A DNA stretch of 64,000 bases from Flavobacteriales bacterium TMED123 (GCA_002170165.1 NHFY01000013.1:1-64000), one strand, 5' to 3'. Counted from the first letter of the stretch, positions 16,897-26,343 are shown. Notes: generated by a model from the sequence alone, not told the origin. Translations and numbers: made by a program.

Positions 16897-17616
16897 ATGA
16901 AGAAACTACTTGTTTTTATTTTTTGCTTTCCTTTTTTTGCACAGGCTCAAAGTTGGAAAGACTTAAAAAAGGCGGCTGAAAAAGTCAATAAAGAACTTAT
17001 TAACCAGAGCCCTTTCTCTGAAAAAGAAGCAGCGAATGCGCTAAAAGAAACCCTAAACAAAGGAACAGAAAAAGGCGTGAATCTATTATCACAAAATGAT
17101 GGCTATTTTGCTAATCCGAAAGTAAAGATTCCATTTCCAGAAAAAGCAGAAATAGTTGCTGAGAAACTCAAGCAATTAGGTATGCAAAAAAAGGTTAATG
17201 AAGTAGTATTGAGCATCAATAGAGCAGCAGAGGACGCCGTGATATCCGCAAAGCCTATATTTATTGATGCAATAAAAAAGATGACCATAAAAGATGCGAT
17301 TGGTATTGTAAAAGGAACGAAAACTGCTGGTACTGATTACTTAAAAAATACCACCAATAAAGCATTAATTACTGCATTCAAACCTATTACAAAAACCTCA
17401 TTGGACAAAGTAGATGCTACTAAACATTGGAAAAGTGTGATTAGCACTTACAATAAAATTCCATTTGTTGAAAAGGTAGACCCTGAACTAGAAACATATG
17501 TTACCCAAAAAGCGATTGATGGTTTGTTTTTTATGCTAGCTCAGCAAGAAATTTCCATTAGAGAGAATCCAAAAGAAAGAACCTCTGCCCTACTTAAAAA
17601 AGTTTTTGGCAACTAA
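16897..17616 (+). CDS. DUF4197 family periplasmic protein
   Basis: A 239-aa exported protein of unknown function. The ATG at 16897 gives a clear signal peptide (MKKLLVFIFCFPFFAQAQS); an in-frame ATG at 16873 adds eight residues and cannot be excluded. The mature part is helical and matches the DUF4197 pattern: AANALKETLNKGTEKGVNLLSQNDGYF, then VKIPFPEKAE and a C-terminal DGLFFMLAQQE(I)xIRENPxxRTSALLKKVFG. The family is widespread in Gram-negative bacteria and uncharacterised as far as I know. Its last 23 bases overlap the 3' end of the convergent rdgB gene. Confidence 0.85.
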   Translation: MKKLLVFIFCFPFFAQAQSWKDLKKAAEKVNKELINQSPFSEKEAANALKETLNKGTEKGVNLLSQNDGYFANPKVKIPFPEKAEIVAEKLKQLGMQKKVNEVVLSINRAAEDAVISAKPIFIDAIKKMTIKDAIGIVKGTKTAGTDYLKNTTNKALITAFKPITKTSLDKVDATKHWKSVISTYNKIPFVEKVDPELETYVTQKAIDGLFFMLAQQEISIRENPKERTSALLKKVFGN

Positions 17617-18187
17617 TTATTTTCAAGTATTGGACAAGCTTTTTAGTCGCCTTACCTCTATGGCTAATTGCTCCTTTTTCTTTTTTTGACATTTCAGCAA
17701 AAGTTTTCTCAAAACCATCTGGTTTGAAAACAGGATCGTATCCAAAACCTTGTTTGCCATTTTTAGCCAAAGTTATCTTGCCGCTACAAACGCCTTCAAA
17801 ATAATTTTCTTGCCCATCAATAATGAGCGCAATAATAGTTTTGAAATTAGCAAACCTGTTGTTTTCTGCATGTAATTGCTGCAAAACCTTTTTTATATTG
17901 TCATCAGCACTACAATGCAGTCCTGCGTATCTAGCAGAATACACCCCTGGCTGATTATTTAGCGCTTCTATTTCCAAACCAGTATCATCAGCAAAGCAAT
18001 TGTACCCATAATTTTGATATACAAATGACGCCTTCTGCATTGCATTTCCTTCTAAGGTATTTTGTGTCTCGGGCAATTCTTCATGACAATTGATATCAGA
18101 CAAACTCAAAAGCTCAATCTCTTTTGGAAGCATAGTCTTTAACTCTGACAATTTATGCGGATTATTGGTGGCAAAAACTAATTTCAT
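17594..18187 (-). CDS. rdgB: XTP/dITP diphosphatase (HAM1 family)
   Basis: A 197-aa housecleaning enzyme that hydrolyses non-canonical purine triphosphates (ITP, dITP, XTP) to monophosphates and so keeps them out of DNA and RNA. Motifs: the N-terminal FATNNPHKLSEL, the FADDTGLEIEAL metal and substrate site, GVYSARYAG, GKQGFGYDPVF and the C-terminal SHRGKATKKL. The length is typical. Its 3' end overlaps the convergent DUF4197 gene by 23 bases. The M43 protease gene is divergent on the other side. Confidence 0.96.
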   Translation of the reverse strand: MKLVFATNNPHKLSELKTMLPKEIELLSLSDINCHEELPETQNTLEGNAMQKASFVYQNYGYNCFADDTGLEIEALNNQPGVYSARYAGLHCSADDNIKKVLQQLHAENNRFANFKTIIALIIDGQENYFEGVCSGKITLAKNGKQGFGYDPVFKPDGFEKTFAEMSKKEKGAISHRGKATKKLVQYLKIISCQKLF

Positions 18188-18246
18188 ATTGTAATAATTG
18201 TATGCCGAAATTAAAATTTTATTCTTTTTCTTTATAAATAAAGCCT

Positions 18247-18254
18247 TAAATTTG
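18247..18254 (+). promoter_or_regulatory. -7 box for the M43 protease pair
   Basis: TAAATTTG matches TAnnTTTG and ends 7 bases before the ATG at 18262, which implies a very short 5' leader. Confidence 0.4.
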
Positions 18255-18261
18255 CATTTGA

Positions 18262-20124
18262 ATGAAAAAATTAGCTTTTACTCTCTTTTTACTTTCAAGT
18301 ATTTTTGCATTTTCTCAAGAAAAAAGGAAATGCGGAACAAATAATCGTAATGATTATTTGAACAAACTAAATCCAGAAAACATAGAAAAACAGAATGCTT
18401 TTGAACAAAAAATTCAAAAATGGATAAAAGATAATTCAAGCGCCAAAACTTCTTCAATTACCATTCCTGTTGTTGTGCATATCATTTATAAGAACAATAC
18501 CGAAAATATTTCAGATGCCCAAATTCAATCTCAAATTGATGTTTTGAATGAAGATTTTAGAAGATTGAATCAAGATGCAAGCAATACGCCACTTGATTTT
18601 ATGCCCTATGCTGCAGATATGCAAATTGAATTTTGTTTGGCGAAAAGATATTTAGGAGTTCCTACTAATGGAATTGTACGAAAGCAAACTAGTCTTGCTG
18701 AATTTCCACTTTATTCTGATAGTGTATTTTTCACCAATTATGGAGGAAGTAGTGCATGGAACACCAACAGATATTTGAATATTTGGGTTTGTGATATAGC
18801 AGGTCCTATAATGGGTTGGGCACAGTTTCCAGCTAGTGCAAATCCTCAAACAGATGGTATTGTAGTCGATTATGAAAGATTTGGAACAATAGGAACAGTA
18901 AGTCATCCCTATCACAAAGGAAGAACAACAACCCATGAAATAGGCCATTGGTTAAGCTTGTTTCATCTGTGGGGAGATAACCCTTGTGGAGATGATTTTG
19001 TTGCTGACACTCCTCAGCAAGAAGAAGCTAATTTTAGTTGCAATTTACACCCTAAACCCTCTTGTGGAAACAACGGAGATATGTTTATGAACTTTATGGA
19101 CTACTCTGATGATTACTGCATGAATCTTTTCACTGAAGGTCAGAAGCAAAGAGCAATGGCTACTATGAATACCTATCGATCTGGGCTTATCTCTTCTGAT
19201 GGCTGCCAAGCAATAACAATGTCAACTGCAGATGCTGGAATAGTAGCAATTATCAACCCTAATACACAAAATGTAGAATGCGCAAGCCCTGTTTATCCAA
19301 AAGTGGTTTTGAAAAATTTTGGGACAGACAGCCTATTTGTGACAACAATACAATATGCTGTAGATGGTGGAAACCCTAATTTTCAAGTGTGGAGTGGTAT
19401 ACTTTCACAATATCAGACGGATACCATTTTATTAGCAGGAATCCCTGCAAATGGCACTGCCCATACACTTACTGTTTCTAGCATTAACCCGAATAATTCA
19501 ACTGACATAAACCCTCAGAATGATGAGCAAAATATTAGTTTTTCTACTCAATATGGCAATAAAATATTATTGAATTTAGTTACAGATAATTACGGTATGG
19601 AAACTTCTTGGAAATTATATGATGATAATTTCAATATTATTGATGAGGATGACTCTTTATCTAGCAACATGCTTTATAAGCAGGAGTATTGTTTAGAAGA
19701 CGGATGTTATAAATTTGTAATTTTTGATGATTTTGGAGATGGTTTTTGTTGTAATTATGGAAATGGTTTTTTCAACATAAAAAAAGAGATTAATGCTAGT
19801 ATATTAGCAAGCAGCTCGCCTTTTACTTTTGCTGATACTGCTTACTTTTGTATCAATGCGTTAAGCATAAATCAAATTAAAAAAGATGAGATACAATTAT
19901 TTCCAAACCCTTCTACTGGAAAATTTTATGTGAAATACCCTCATTACTCCAAAAATATTTCTAATTATATAAAAATTTTTCATCCCCTTGGGCAATTGGT
20001 TCTAGAAATGGTATTATCTGAAACAACAGAAATTGATTTAAGCAAAGAGAAAAATGGTTTGTATTATTTGAATATAACTGCCAATAATAAGCGTATAATT
20101 AAAAAACTAATAATTCAAAAGTAA
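18262..20124 (+). CDS. Secreted M43-type zinc metalloprotease with T9SS sorting domain
   Basis: A 620-aa extracellular protease of the pappalysin/cytophagalysin (M43) family. Signal peptide 1-19 ends in AFSQ. The metzincin site is HEIGHWLSLFH, with His225, Glu226, His229 and His235, and a Met-turn region at NFMDYSDDYCM. About 330-430 is a CARDB-like beta domain (DAGIVAIINPN...NVECASPVYPKVVLKNFG). The last 80 residues form a type A T9SS C-terminal domain (LFPNPSTGKFYV ... KKLIIQK) that directs export across the outer membrane. The gene starts a three-gene run with a paralogous protease (1 base apart) and mqnE. Confidence 0.93.
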   Translation: MKKLAFTLFLLSSIFAFSQEKRKCGTNNRNDYLNKLNPENIEKQNAFEQKIQKWIKDNSSAKTSSITIPVVVHIIYKNNTENISDAQIQSQIDVLNEDFRRLNQDASNTPLDFMPYAADMQIEFCLAKRYLGVPTNGIVRKQTSLAEFPLYSDSVFFTNYGGSSAWNTNRYLNIWVCDIAGPIMGWAQFPASANPQTDGIVVDYERFGTIGTVSHPYHKGRTTTHEIGHWLSLFHLWGDNPCGDDFVADTPQQEEANFSCNLHPKPSCGNNGDMFMNFMDYSDDYCMNLFTEGQKQRAMATMNTYRSGLISSDGCQAITMSTADAGIVAIINPNTQNVECASPVYPKVVLKNFGTDSLFVTTIQYAVDGGNPNFQVWSGILSQYQTDTILLAGIPANGTAHTLTVSSINPNNSTDINPQNDEQNISFSTQYGNKILLNLVTDNYGMETSWKLYDDNFNIIDEDDSLSSNMLYKQEYCLEDGCYKFVIFDDFGDGFCCNYGNGFFNIKKEINASILASSSPFTFADTAYFCINALSINQIKKDEIQLFPNPSTGKFYVKYPHYSKNISNYIKIFHPLGQLVLEMVLSETTEIDLSKEKNGLYYLNITANNKRIIKKLIIQK

Positions 20125-20125
20125 G

Positions 20126-21505
20126 ATGAAAAAATTAATATTTATAGCATTTTTTCTAATGACAATTTTAGTAAATGCACAGCAAAGAAATCAAAAAAAA
20201 TGCATGACTACTCCGCTTATGGAAAATGAAATGAGAACAAATCCAGAATATAAAACTATAGTAGAAAATTATTATAATAACTTAGAAGAATGGCTTATAA
20301 AAAATCCAAACTCTAAGAATTCTATTATTACTATTCCTGTCGTAGTGCATGTCGTACATAGACAAACACATAATCTAGGAATAGGTACCAACATTCCCCA
20401 AAATCAGATAGAGGATGCAATAAGAATTTTAAATGAAGATTATAGAAAAACAAATCCAGAATTTCCAAATCCACCAAGAAACACATTCTTGAGTTATGCA
20501 GGCGACACAGAATTAGAATTCTGCTTGGCTACTACTGATGAGAATGGAAATGCAACAACAGGGGTTACAAGAACAGCAACATCAAAAGCTTCTTTTAATG
20601 CAGATGATAATACGGATTCTAATGCCATGAAAAGAACCGCAACAGACGGAAAAGATGGATGGAATCCATTAAAATATTTGAATATTTGGGTTTGTAATTT
20701 AAGCAATGCAGGAGGTGGGCAAACACTAGGGTATGCCTACTTGCCAGGCAATCAGTCTGTAAGTTGGAACGCCTGGAAAGATGGTTTAGTAATAGATTAT
20801 GCTTATTTTGGAACAATAGGAAATGCAGCAGGCTCTGGTCAAAATGATGGTAGAACAGCAACACATGAAATAGGCCATTACTTAGGGTTAAATCATACTT
20901 TTTCTGAAAGTAATTGGCCATCTAATAATTGTTTAGATAGTCAGGGAAATACAATATGTTGCGATAGAGATGGGTTAAATGTAGATGATACACCTGCTAC
21001 CGACGGAATATATTGGGGTAGCGTGAATTCAACTACTAACAACAACACTTGCAATGACAACCAATATTCAAATTCTTTTACCTCTGATGTTTTAGATATG
21101 GATGAAAATTATATGTCTTATTCTACAACAACTTGGATGTTTACACATGGACAAATCAATGTCATGGATTACACTATGAATACTCCTACTTCACAAGGAG
21201 GAAGAGCAGCTCTAAAAACATCTAATGGCTGTTTACTCTCTGGAATAAATGAAAAGCTTCACGATAATTTAATTAGCGTGTATCCGAACCCTACAAATGG
21301 GAATGTGAATTTCAAAGTTGCCATGAATATTAATGTGAGGAAAATTAGTATTCAGAATGTGCTTGGAGAGGAGATTTTATCTGCATCTAAAATTCAAGAT
21401 GATATCTTTACATTAAATTTATCCAATTATCCTCAAGGTATTTACTTTGCAATAATTGACACTGATAAAGGTAGAAGTGTAGAAAAAATAATATTCTCAA
21501 AATAA
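20126..21505 (+). CDS. Second secreted M43-type zinc metalloprotease with T9SS sorting domain
   Basis: A 459-aa paralogue of the preceding gene. Signal peptide 1-18 ends in VNAQ. The zinc site is HEIGHYLGLNH, with His247, Glu248, His251 and His257; conserved Cys pairs near CLDSQGNTICCDRD and the ENYMSYSTTTWMFT Met-turn follow. The C-terminal 75 residues (VYPNPTNGNVNF ... EKIIFSK) are a T9SS type A sorting domain. Unlike its neighbour it lacks the middle CARDB-like domain. It begins one base after the first protease ends, and its stop codon overlaps the mqnE start by one base (TAATG), so all three genes are translationally linked. Confidence 0.93.
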   Translation: MKKLIFIAFFLMTILVNAQQRNQKKCMTTPLMENEMRTNPEYKTIVENYYNNLEEWLIKNPNSKNSIITIPVVVHVVHRQTHNLGIGTNIPQNQIEDAIRILNEDYRKTNPEFPNPPRNTFLSYAGDTELEFCLATTDENGNATTGVTRTATSKASFNADDNTDSNAMKRTATDGKDGWNPLKYLNIWVCNLSNAGGGQTLGYAYLPGNQSVSWNAWKDGLVIDYAYFGTIGNAAGSGQNDGRTATHEIGHYLGLNHTFSESNWPSNNCLDSQGNTICCDRDGLNVDDTPATDGIYWGSVNSTTNNNTCNDNQYSNSFTSDVLDMDENYMSYSTTTWMFTHGQINVMDYTMNTPTSQGGRAALKTSNGCLLSGINEKLHDNLISVYPNPTNGNVNFKVAMNINVRKISIQNVLGEEILSASKIQDDIFTLNLSNYPQGIYFAIIDTDKGRSVEKIIFSK

Positions 21506-22623
21506 TGGATACAGCTTCAGTTTCAGTAGATTATTTACCTAAAGAGTTGGTAAATATTTCCAAGAAAATTAAAAATAAAGAAAGAGTCAGTGATGATGAA
21601 GCACTTTTTCTATTGGAAAATGCATCACTTGCATTGCTTGGTAGTTTAGCAAATCAAATAAGAGAATGCTTGCATGGCGACAAAACTTATTTCAATAAAA
21701 ACATTCATATTGAACCTACTAATATTTGTGTGTTTGATTGTAAATTCTGTTCCTATTCCAGATTATTAAGAGAGAAAGAACAGGGCTGGGAACATTCTGA
21801 AAAGGAAATGCTCGATATGCTAAATAATGCCCCAAAAGATATTACTGAAGTACATATTGTTGGTGGAGTACATCCAAAAATGGGATTAGACTTTTTTGCA
21901 AATCTCATCAAAAAAATCAAAAAACTAAGACCTCAGATTCATGTTAAGGCTTTCACAGCTGTGGAATTAGAATACATTTGCCGTAAAGCAAAAGTAAGCT
22001 ACAAAGAAGGGTTACAAATTTTGAAAGATGCAGGACAAGACTCTTTGCCTGGAGGAGGAGCTGAAATTTTTGATCAGAAGGTAAGAAGAGAAATTTGTAA
22101 AGATAAATGCTCATCAGCTCAATGGCTTGAAATTCATAAAGCGGCACATACTTTAGGCATGCCTTCTAATGCAACTATGCTATATGGGCATATTGAAAAG
22201 CCTAAACATATTATCGATCACATGAGTAGATTAAGGAATTTGCAAGATAATACTGGAGGATTTAATACTTTTATTCCGCTTAAATTCAGAAACAAAAACA
22301 ACCAAATGTCGCATATAAATGAAACATCAGTGATTGAGGATATGCGGATCTTTGCAATTGCCAGAATTTATTTAGATAATTTCAAGCACTTAAAAGCGTA
22401 TTGGCCTATGATTGGAAAACAGAGCGCGCAAACCCTACTTGCCTTTGGCGTGAATGATATTGACGGAACGATTGACGATACTACAAAAATCTATTCCATG
22501 GCGGGAGCTGAAGATCAAAACCCTAAAATGACTACTGAAGATATTGTGGACTTAATAAAGAAGGTAAAACGCCAGCCTATAGAAAGAGATACGCTTTACA
22601 ATACGATTAAAGATTTTAATTAA
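21505..22623 (+). CDS. mqnE: Aminofutalosine synthase (menaquinone biosynthesis)
   Basis: A 372-aa radical-SAM enzyme that adds 3-[(1-carboxyvinyl)oxy]benzoate to SAM to make aminofutalosine, the second step of the futalosine menaquinone pathway. The [4Fe-4S] motif CxxxCxxC is Cys75, Cys79 and Cys82 in NICVFDCKFCSYS. PGGGAEIFD and the ATMLYGHIE stretch distinguish MqnE from the related MqnC. The product route supplies the quinone used by Nqr, encoded at 51-57 kb. Its placement behind two secreted proteases is unusual. Other mqn genes are not in the window. It overlaps the convergent rluD-type gene by 4 bases. Confidence 0.92.
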   Translation: MDTASVSVDYLPKELVNISKKIKNKERVSDDEALFLLENASLALLGSLANQIRECLHGDKTYFNKNIHIEPTNICVFDCKFCSYSRLLREKEQGWEHSEKEMLDMLNNAPKDITEVHIVGGVHPKMGLDFFANLIKKIKKLRPQIHVKAFTAVELEYICRKAKVSYKEGLQILKDAGQDSLPGGGAEIFDQKVRREICKDKCSSAQWLEIHKAAHTLGMPSNATMLYGHIEKPKHIIDHMSRLRNLQDNTGGFNTFIPLKFRNKNNQMSHINETSVIEDMRIFAIARIYLDNFKHLKAYWPMIGKQSAQTLLAFGVNDIDGTIDDTTKIYSMAGAEDQNPKMTTEDIVDLIKKVKRQPIERDTLYNTIKDFN

Positions 22624-23633
22624 TCTTCTTTCTGATGCTTTGCATAAGCCTTCCACTTTTCAATTAATTGAATCATATCTGCTGGAATCTCAGAATCAAA
22701 CTGCATATTATCTCCACTAATTGGGTGGAAAAAGGTAAGCGATTTTGCATGAAGGGCTTGCCTTGAGCATATTTTAAAGCAATTTTGAACAAATTGCTTG
22801 TATTTGGTAAATGTAGTTCCTTTTAGTATTTGATTTCCACCATATTCTTCATCATTAAATAGGGGATGTCCAATATGTTTGAAATGCGCCCTTATTTGAT
22901 GTGTTCTCCCTGTTTCTAGTTTGCATTCTACTAATGTAGTATAACCAAAGCGTTCCAATACTTTATAATGCGTAAGCGCATGCTTCCCATGCGCTCCATC
23001 TTCAAATACACTCATCACTTTTCTGTTTTTTAGGCTTCTACCAATATGTCCAGTAATTGAACCCTTATCCTCTTTTAAATCTCCCCAAACCAAAGCAATA
23101 TATCTTCTGTTTAATGCTCTGTCAGCAAATTTTTTCGCTAAAACACTCATGCTTTGATCGGTTTTAGCAATCACTAAAATACCAGAGGTGTTTTTATCAA
23201 TTCTATGCACAAGTCCTGGCCTATCTTCTTCCCCCATGTTGGGTAAATTCTTAAAATGGAAAGCCAATGCATTAACAAGTGTACCAGAATAGTTTCCAAA
23301 TCCAGGATGAACAACCATACCAGGTTTTTTATTTACAATAAGTAAATCATCATCCTCATACACAATATTTAATGGAATATCTTCTGGAATAAGCTGAAAT
23401 TCTTTTTTAGGAGAGCTATATTCTACTGTAACGGTATCACCAGATTTTACTTTATAATTGGATTTTACCTCATTACCATTTACCTTAATATTTCCATCTT
23501 GTGCTGCTTTTTGAATTTTAGTTCGAGTGGCATGTTCAATAAAGTTCATCAAGTATTTATCTACTCTCAGAGGAGATTGCCCTTTGTCGGCTACAAATTT
23601 ATAATGCTCAAATAATTCTTGATTTTCCTCCAT
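22620..23633 (-). CDS. RluD-family 23S rRNA pseudouridine synthase
   Basis: A 337-aa cytoplasmic enzyme. The N-terminal S4 RNA-binding domain (LRVDKYLMNFIEHATRTKIQ ... VNG) is followed by the RluA/RluD catalytic domain. The catalytic Asp is Asp146 in GLVHRIDKNTSGILVIAKT, and the RTHQIRAHFKHIGHPLFND motif is intact. RluD modifies helix 69 of 23S rRNA in E. coli; exact target positions here are inferred. It is the last of three minus-strand genes (PASTA protein, T9SS protein, pseudouridine synthase) with essentially no gaps. Confidence 0.93.
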   Translation of the reverse strand: MEENQELFEHYKFVADKGQSPLRVDKYLMNFIEHATRTKIQKAAQDGNIKVNGNEVKSNYKVKSGDTVTVEYSSPKKEFQLIPEDIPLNIVYEDDDLLIVNKKPGMVVHPGFGNYSGTLVNALAFHFKNLPNMGEEDRPGLVHRIDKNTSGILVIAKTDQSMSVLAKKFADRALNRRYIALVWGDLKEDKGSITGHIGRSLKNRKVMSVFEDGAHGKHALTHYKVLERFGYTTLVECKLETGRTHQIRAHFKHIGHPLFNDEEYGGNQILKGTTFTKYKQFVQNCFKICSRQALHAKSLTFFHPISGDNMQFDSEIPADMIQLIEKWKAYAKHQKED

Positions 23634-25460
23634 TTATTGGATAACAATTTTCTTTCTGAAGATGCCTTTATTATTCTGAATCCGCAAGAAATAAACTCCC
23701 GCTTTTAAGTTGTTTTTCGTAAGCTGAAAACGATTTTTTTGCATTTCAAAATTGCGTAATAATCTACCACTAACATCAAAAAGCTGAACTTTGTTATTTA
23801 ATATTTCATTCAACTCAATGATTGTGTAATCATCAAAAGGATTCGGATAAATCTGAATGTCAAACTTTTGGTTTAATTCAAATGTTGCAGAAATAATAGG
23901 AGTCGATCTTAGTACCGGACGAATCATCCAAGCACCAGGAAATTGGGAGTAATTCCATCCAGCACCAACATCATAAAACATATAATTGTTTGAAGGAGAA
24001 TTTCTATCTAAACCCACATTTAACATATCGTTTGTCGTTTGCTGAATCCCAACATAAAATATACCATCTAGTGCAATAGGTTCAGTCAAATAATAATTAT
24101 GAAAATTGAGTTTATATTCATAAACAGGATAAGTAGTTTCAGTATGCAAAACATTTCCAGGCTCACCACTGTTATCATCCCAAACTACCAGATGAAAAGG
24201 AATATTACTTACATTATTTTGCATTGGTGCAAAATAAATCTGAATCATGCGTAAACTATCTGCTTTGTTCAGCTCAAACTGATATGCCATTTTCGCTCCT
24301 TGCACATTAATGCCATAAGCAAATTCTGCTATACCATCATCATAAGCATAATGAGAATTGAAAATTTGAAAATGATCAAGCGTATCGTTCTGATTATAAT
24401 CTGTAAGTGAACCGGGTTCTATAAGGTTTCTAAATAAAAATGTAGCACTATCCGTACTATTTGATTTAAATATCGTATCACTTAAATAAACTGGGGGTTG
24501 AACAAAGTTAAAATTACCTATAGAATCATAGTCTCCGACTAACACAGTTCTTGTATTACCAATATAAGGATAATGCTCAACAAGATTATTATTTTCATAA
24601 ACATCATAACGATATGGAATGCTAAAACCCCCATCATTATTTCTTAAAACAATGTCAAGGGTGTCCCTTAAATCCCCAACTGTATTTTCCAAATATTGTA
24701 CCCATGGCATCTCCCTATATCTTTTAAGTAACTGAGGATTTTCATAGACAAATGCCACATCATTTATTGGAGGGATTTGCCCTGCAGTGTATTCGTCTAG
24801 CTTCACATAATCAATATGCCAATGATCATAATTTCCTGAAAGAGTTGCTTTGTTTCTAAAACGAAATTGAAAAGCTGAATGTAAATAATTACTTTCCTTA
24901 ATTTTAATTGTAACTTTTTGAAATTCTTGAGTAGTTTGTCCTGCAACACTCCAAACATCTTGCCAAACAGGAAGCCCTAAAGTATCAATACCTGAAAGAA
25001 ACTCAAGTATTAAGGAATCTTGTGTTTGTGGATTATCTCCCAAACCCTGAGCTTGATAATAAAACAGTAAATAAGCAGAATCTACTACTGATAAGTCAAT
25101 TGGTCTGGAAGTAAGAGAGTCTGCCCTTTTTCCTTGCGTGGATGCTGAAATATCATAGGCCATTCCACTAGCATCCAGCCCATCAAAAGTAGCCACACCT
25201 ATTGTTACTGGATTTATTGGATAAGAACGATTCACAAAGACCGAACTATCTTCCCAAAACAGATAATTTGGAAAATAAGAATTATAAGAAAAATCATCTA
25301 AAAAAGGCAAGGTAATTGCTGAAGCAGTTCGCATCTTTTGATCTTGCTGATTAGGTTTAATTTGCAACAATGGATTGCTTTCTAAAATAGAAATTACCTC
25401 CTGTGCTCCCAGGAATGTAAAGGAGAGAAAACAGGAAAAGAATAAACTTAATTTTTTCAT
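23634..25460 (-). CDS. Secreted T9SS type A sorting-domain protein
   Basis: A 608-aa protein of unknown specific function. Signal peptide 1-19 (FLSFTFLGAQ). The body is beta-rich with several lectin/jelly-roll-like stretches (LPFLDDFSYNSYFPNYLFWEDSSVF near 55 and FRNKATLSGNYDHWHIDYVKLDEY near 205), resembling proteins that carry MAM-like modules. The last 75 residues (IYPNPFDDYTIIELNE ... GVYFLRIQNNKGIFRKKIVIQ) form a T9SS type A sorting domain, so the protein is exported and either attached to the cell surface or released. No catalytic motif is seen. Its ATG overlaps the PASTA gene stop by 4 bases (ATGA) and the pseudouridine synthase follows immediately. Confidence 0.85.
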   Translation of the reverse strand: MKKLSLFFSCFLSFTFLGAQEVISILESNPLLQIKPNQQDQKMRTASAITLPFLDDFSYNSYFPNYLFWEDSSVFVNRSYPINPVTIGVATFDGLDASGMAYDISASTQGKRADSLTSRPIDLSVVDSAYLLFYYQAQGLGDNPQTQDSLILEFLSGIDTLGLPVWQDVWSVAGQTTQEFQKVTIKIKESNYLHSAFQFRFRNKATLSGNYDHWHIDYVKLDEYTAGQIPPINDVAFVYENPQLLKRYREMPWVQYLENTVGDLRDTLDIVLRNNDGGFSIPYRYDVYENNNLVEHYPYIGNTRTVLVGDYDSIGNFNFVQPPVYLSDTIFKSNSTDSATFLFRNLIEPGSLTDYNQNDTLDHFQIFNSHYAYDDGIAEFAYGINVQGAKMAYQFELNKADSLRMIQIYFAPMQNNVSNIPFHLVVWDDNSGEPGNVLHTETTYPVYEYKLNFHNYYLTEPIALDGIFYVGIQQTTNDMLNVGLDRNSPSNNYMFYDVGAGWNYSQFPGAWMIRPVLRSTPIISATFELNQKFDIQIYPNPFDDYTIIELNEILNNKVQLFDVSGRLLRNFEMQKNRFQLTKNNLKAGVYFLRIQNNKGIFRKKIVIQ

Positions 25461-26236
25461 TGCAAATAAATATCTATAGAAGTTCCTAATCGTACTTTTC
25501 TTTTCTCATCTGCTTTTGGGCTTTGTTTGTAAACTACAGCAGCTGAAGAATCAATAATAGCTTCATCAAAAATTACAACACCTATATTTAGAGATGCGAC
25601 CTTAATTTCTGTTTGAGCTTTAACAAGCGACAGCCCCATCAAATTAGGAATATTTGTAGTTTTATCACTCAGTCCGCTTCCAATTACCAAATCGATTTTA
25701 GTACCTGCAAAAAGTTCTTGTCCAGCTTCTATTTTAATTCCATTCACTTTCTGACTCAGCACAACATTTCTTGCCAAATCTGGTTTGTATTCCAATTCAC
25801 CTACAACCAAGCCCAAATTTTCTAATCGCCTAACGGCTTGCCTTAAAGATAAATCTGTAATATTTGGAAAATTCACAATCTTGTTTTGGAGAGCATTAAT
25901 AGTAAAATACACTCTTCTATGCTTTTTAACTTTTGTTCCTGCAATAGGATCTTGTTGTAGTATCGTTCCTTTTTCTACTTTTTTATGAAATGCTGAATCA
26001 ATTACAATGTATCTCAAATTAAGTGCTTGCATGACTGAATCTAAATCATGAACATGAACACCGTAAAAATCAGGAAGAACGATATGTCTATCGTGTAATG
26101 TGTAAATGTCAATATATTTTAGCCAGAGAAAAAAACAGAGCATCATAGCCAATAAAGCAAAAGAAATCTGCTTAATAAGATGGTGTTTACTTAAAAAAGA
26201 AACTGGGAAAAACTTGTTTTTATTGTCTTGTTCCAA
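25457..26236 (-). CDS. Membrane-anchored PASTA-domain protein
   Basis: A 259-aa protein with a short cytoplasmic tail, one membrane segment at about 24-45 (ISFALLAMMLCFFLWLKYI) and three PASTA domains outside the cytoplasm at about 50-117, 119-186 and 188-258. PASTA domains bind uncrosslinked peptidoglycan or beta-lactam-like ligands. No kinase or penicillin-binding domain is attached. I see no ATG upstream of the membrane segment; the frame opens with TTG at 26236 and a -7 box lies 28 bases above it. It is next to ddl, transcribed divergently, which supports a cell-wall role. Confidence 0.85.
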   Translation of the reverse strand: MEQDNKNKFFPVSFLSKHHLIKQISFALLAMMLCFFLWLKYIDIYTLHDRHIVLPDFYGVHVHDLDSVMQALNLRYIVIDSAFHKKVEKGTILQQDPIAGTKVKKHRRVYFTINALQNKIVNFPNITDLSLRQAVRRLENLGLVVGELEYKPDLARNVVLSQKVNGIKIEAGQELFAGTKIDLVIGSGLSDKTTNIPNLMGLSLVKAQTEIKVASLNIGVVIFDEAIIDSSAAVVYKQSPKADEKRKVRLGTSIDIYLQ

Positions 26237-26264
26237 AAGCTTAGGTTTTTTGCTTAACGAATTA

Positions 26265-26272
26265 CAAATATA
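26265..26272 (-). promoter_or_regulatory. -7 box for the PASTA operon
   Basis: On the minus strand TATATTTG fits TAnnTTTG and ends 28 bases before the proposed TTG start at 26236. Confidence 0.45.
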
Positions 26273-26319
26273 AAAATTATGAAGCCTTTAAGAGTTTTTA
26301 TTTAATACAATAAATGTTT

Positions 26320-26327
26320 TACATTTG
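26320..26327 (+). promoter_or_regulatory. -7 box for ddl
   Basis: TACATTTG fits TAnnTTTG and ends 16 bases before the ddl ATG at 26344. An alternative upstream start at 26314 would lie within the promoter, so the box decides the start. Confidence 0.5.
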
Positions 26328-26343
26328 TTGTTTAAAGCATCTA

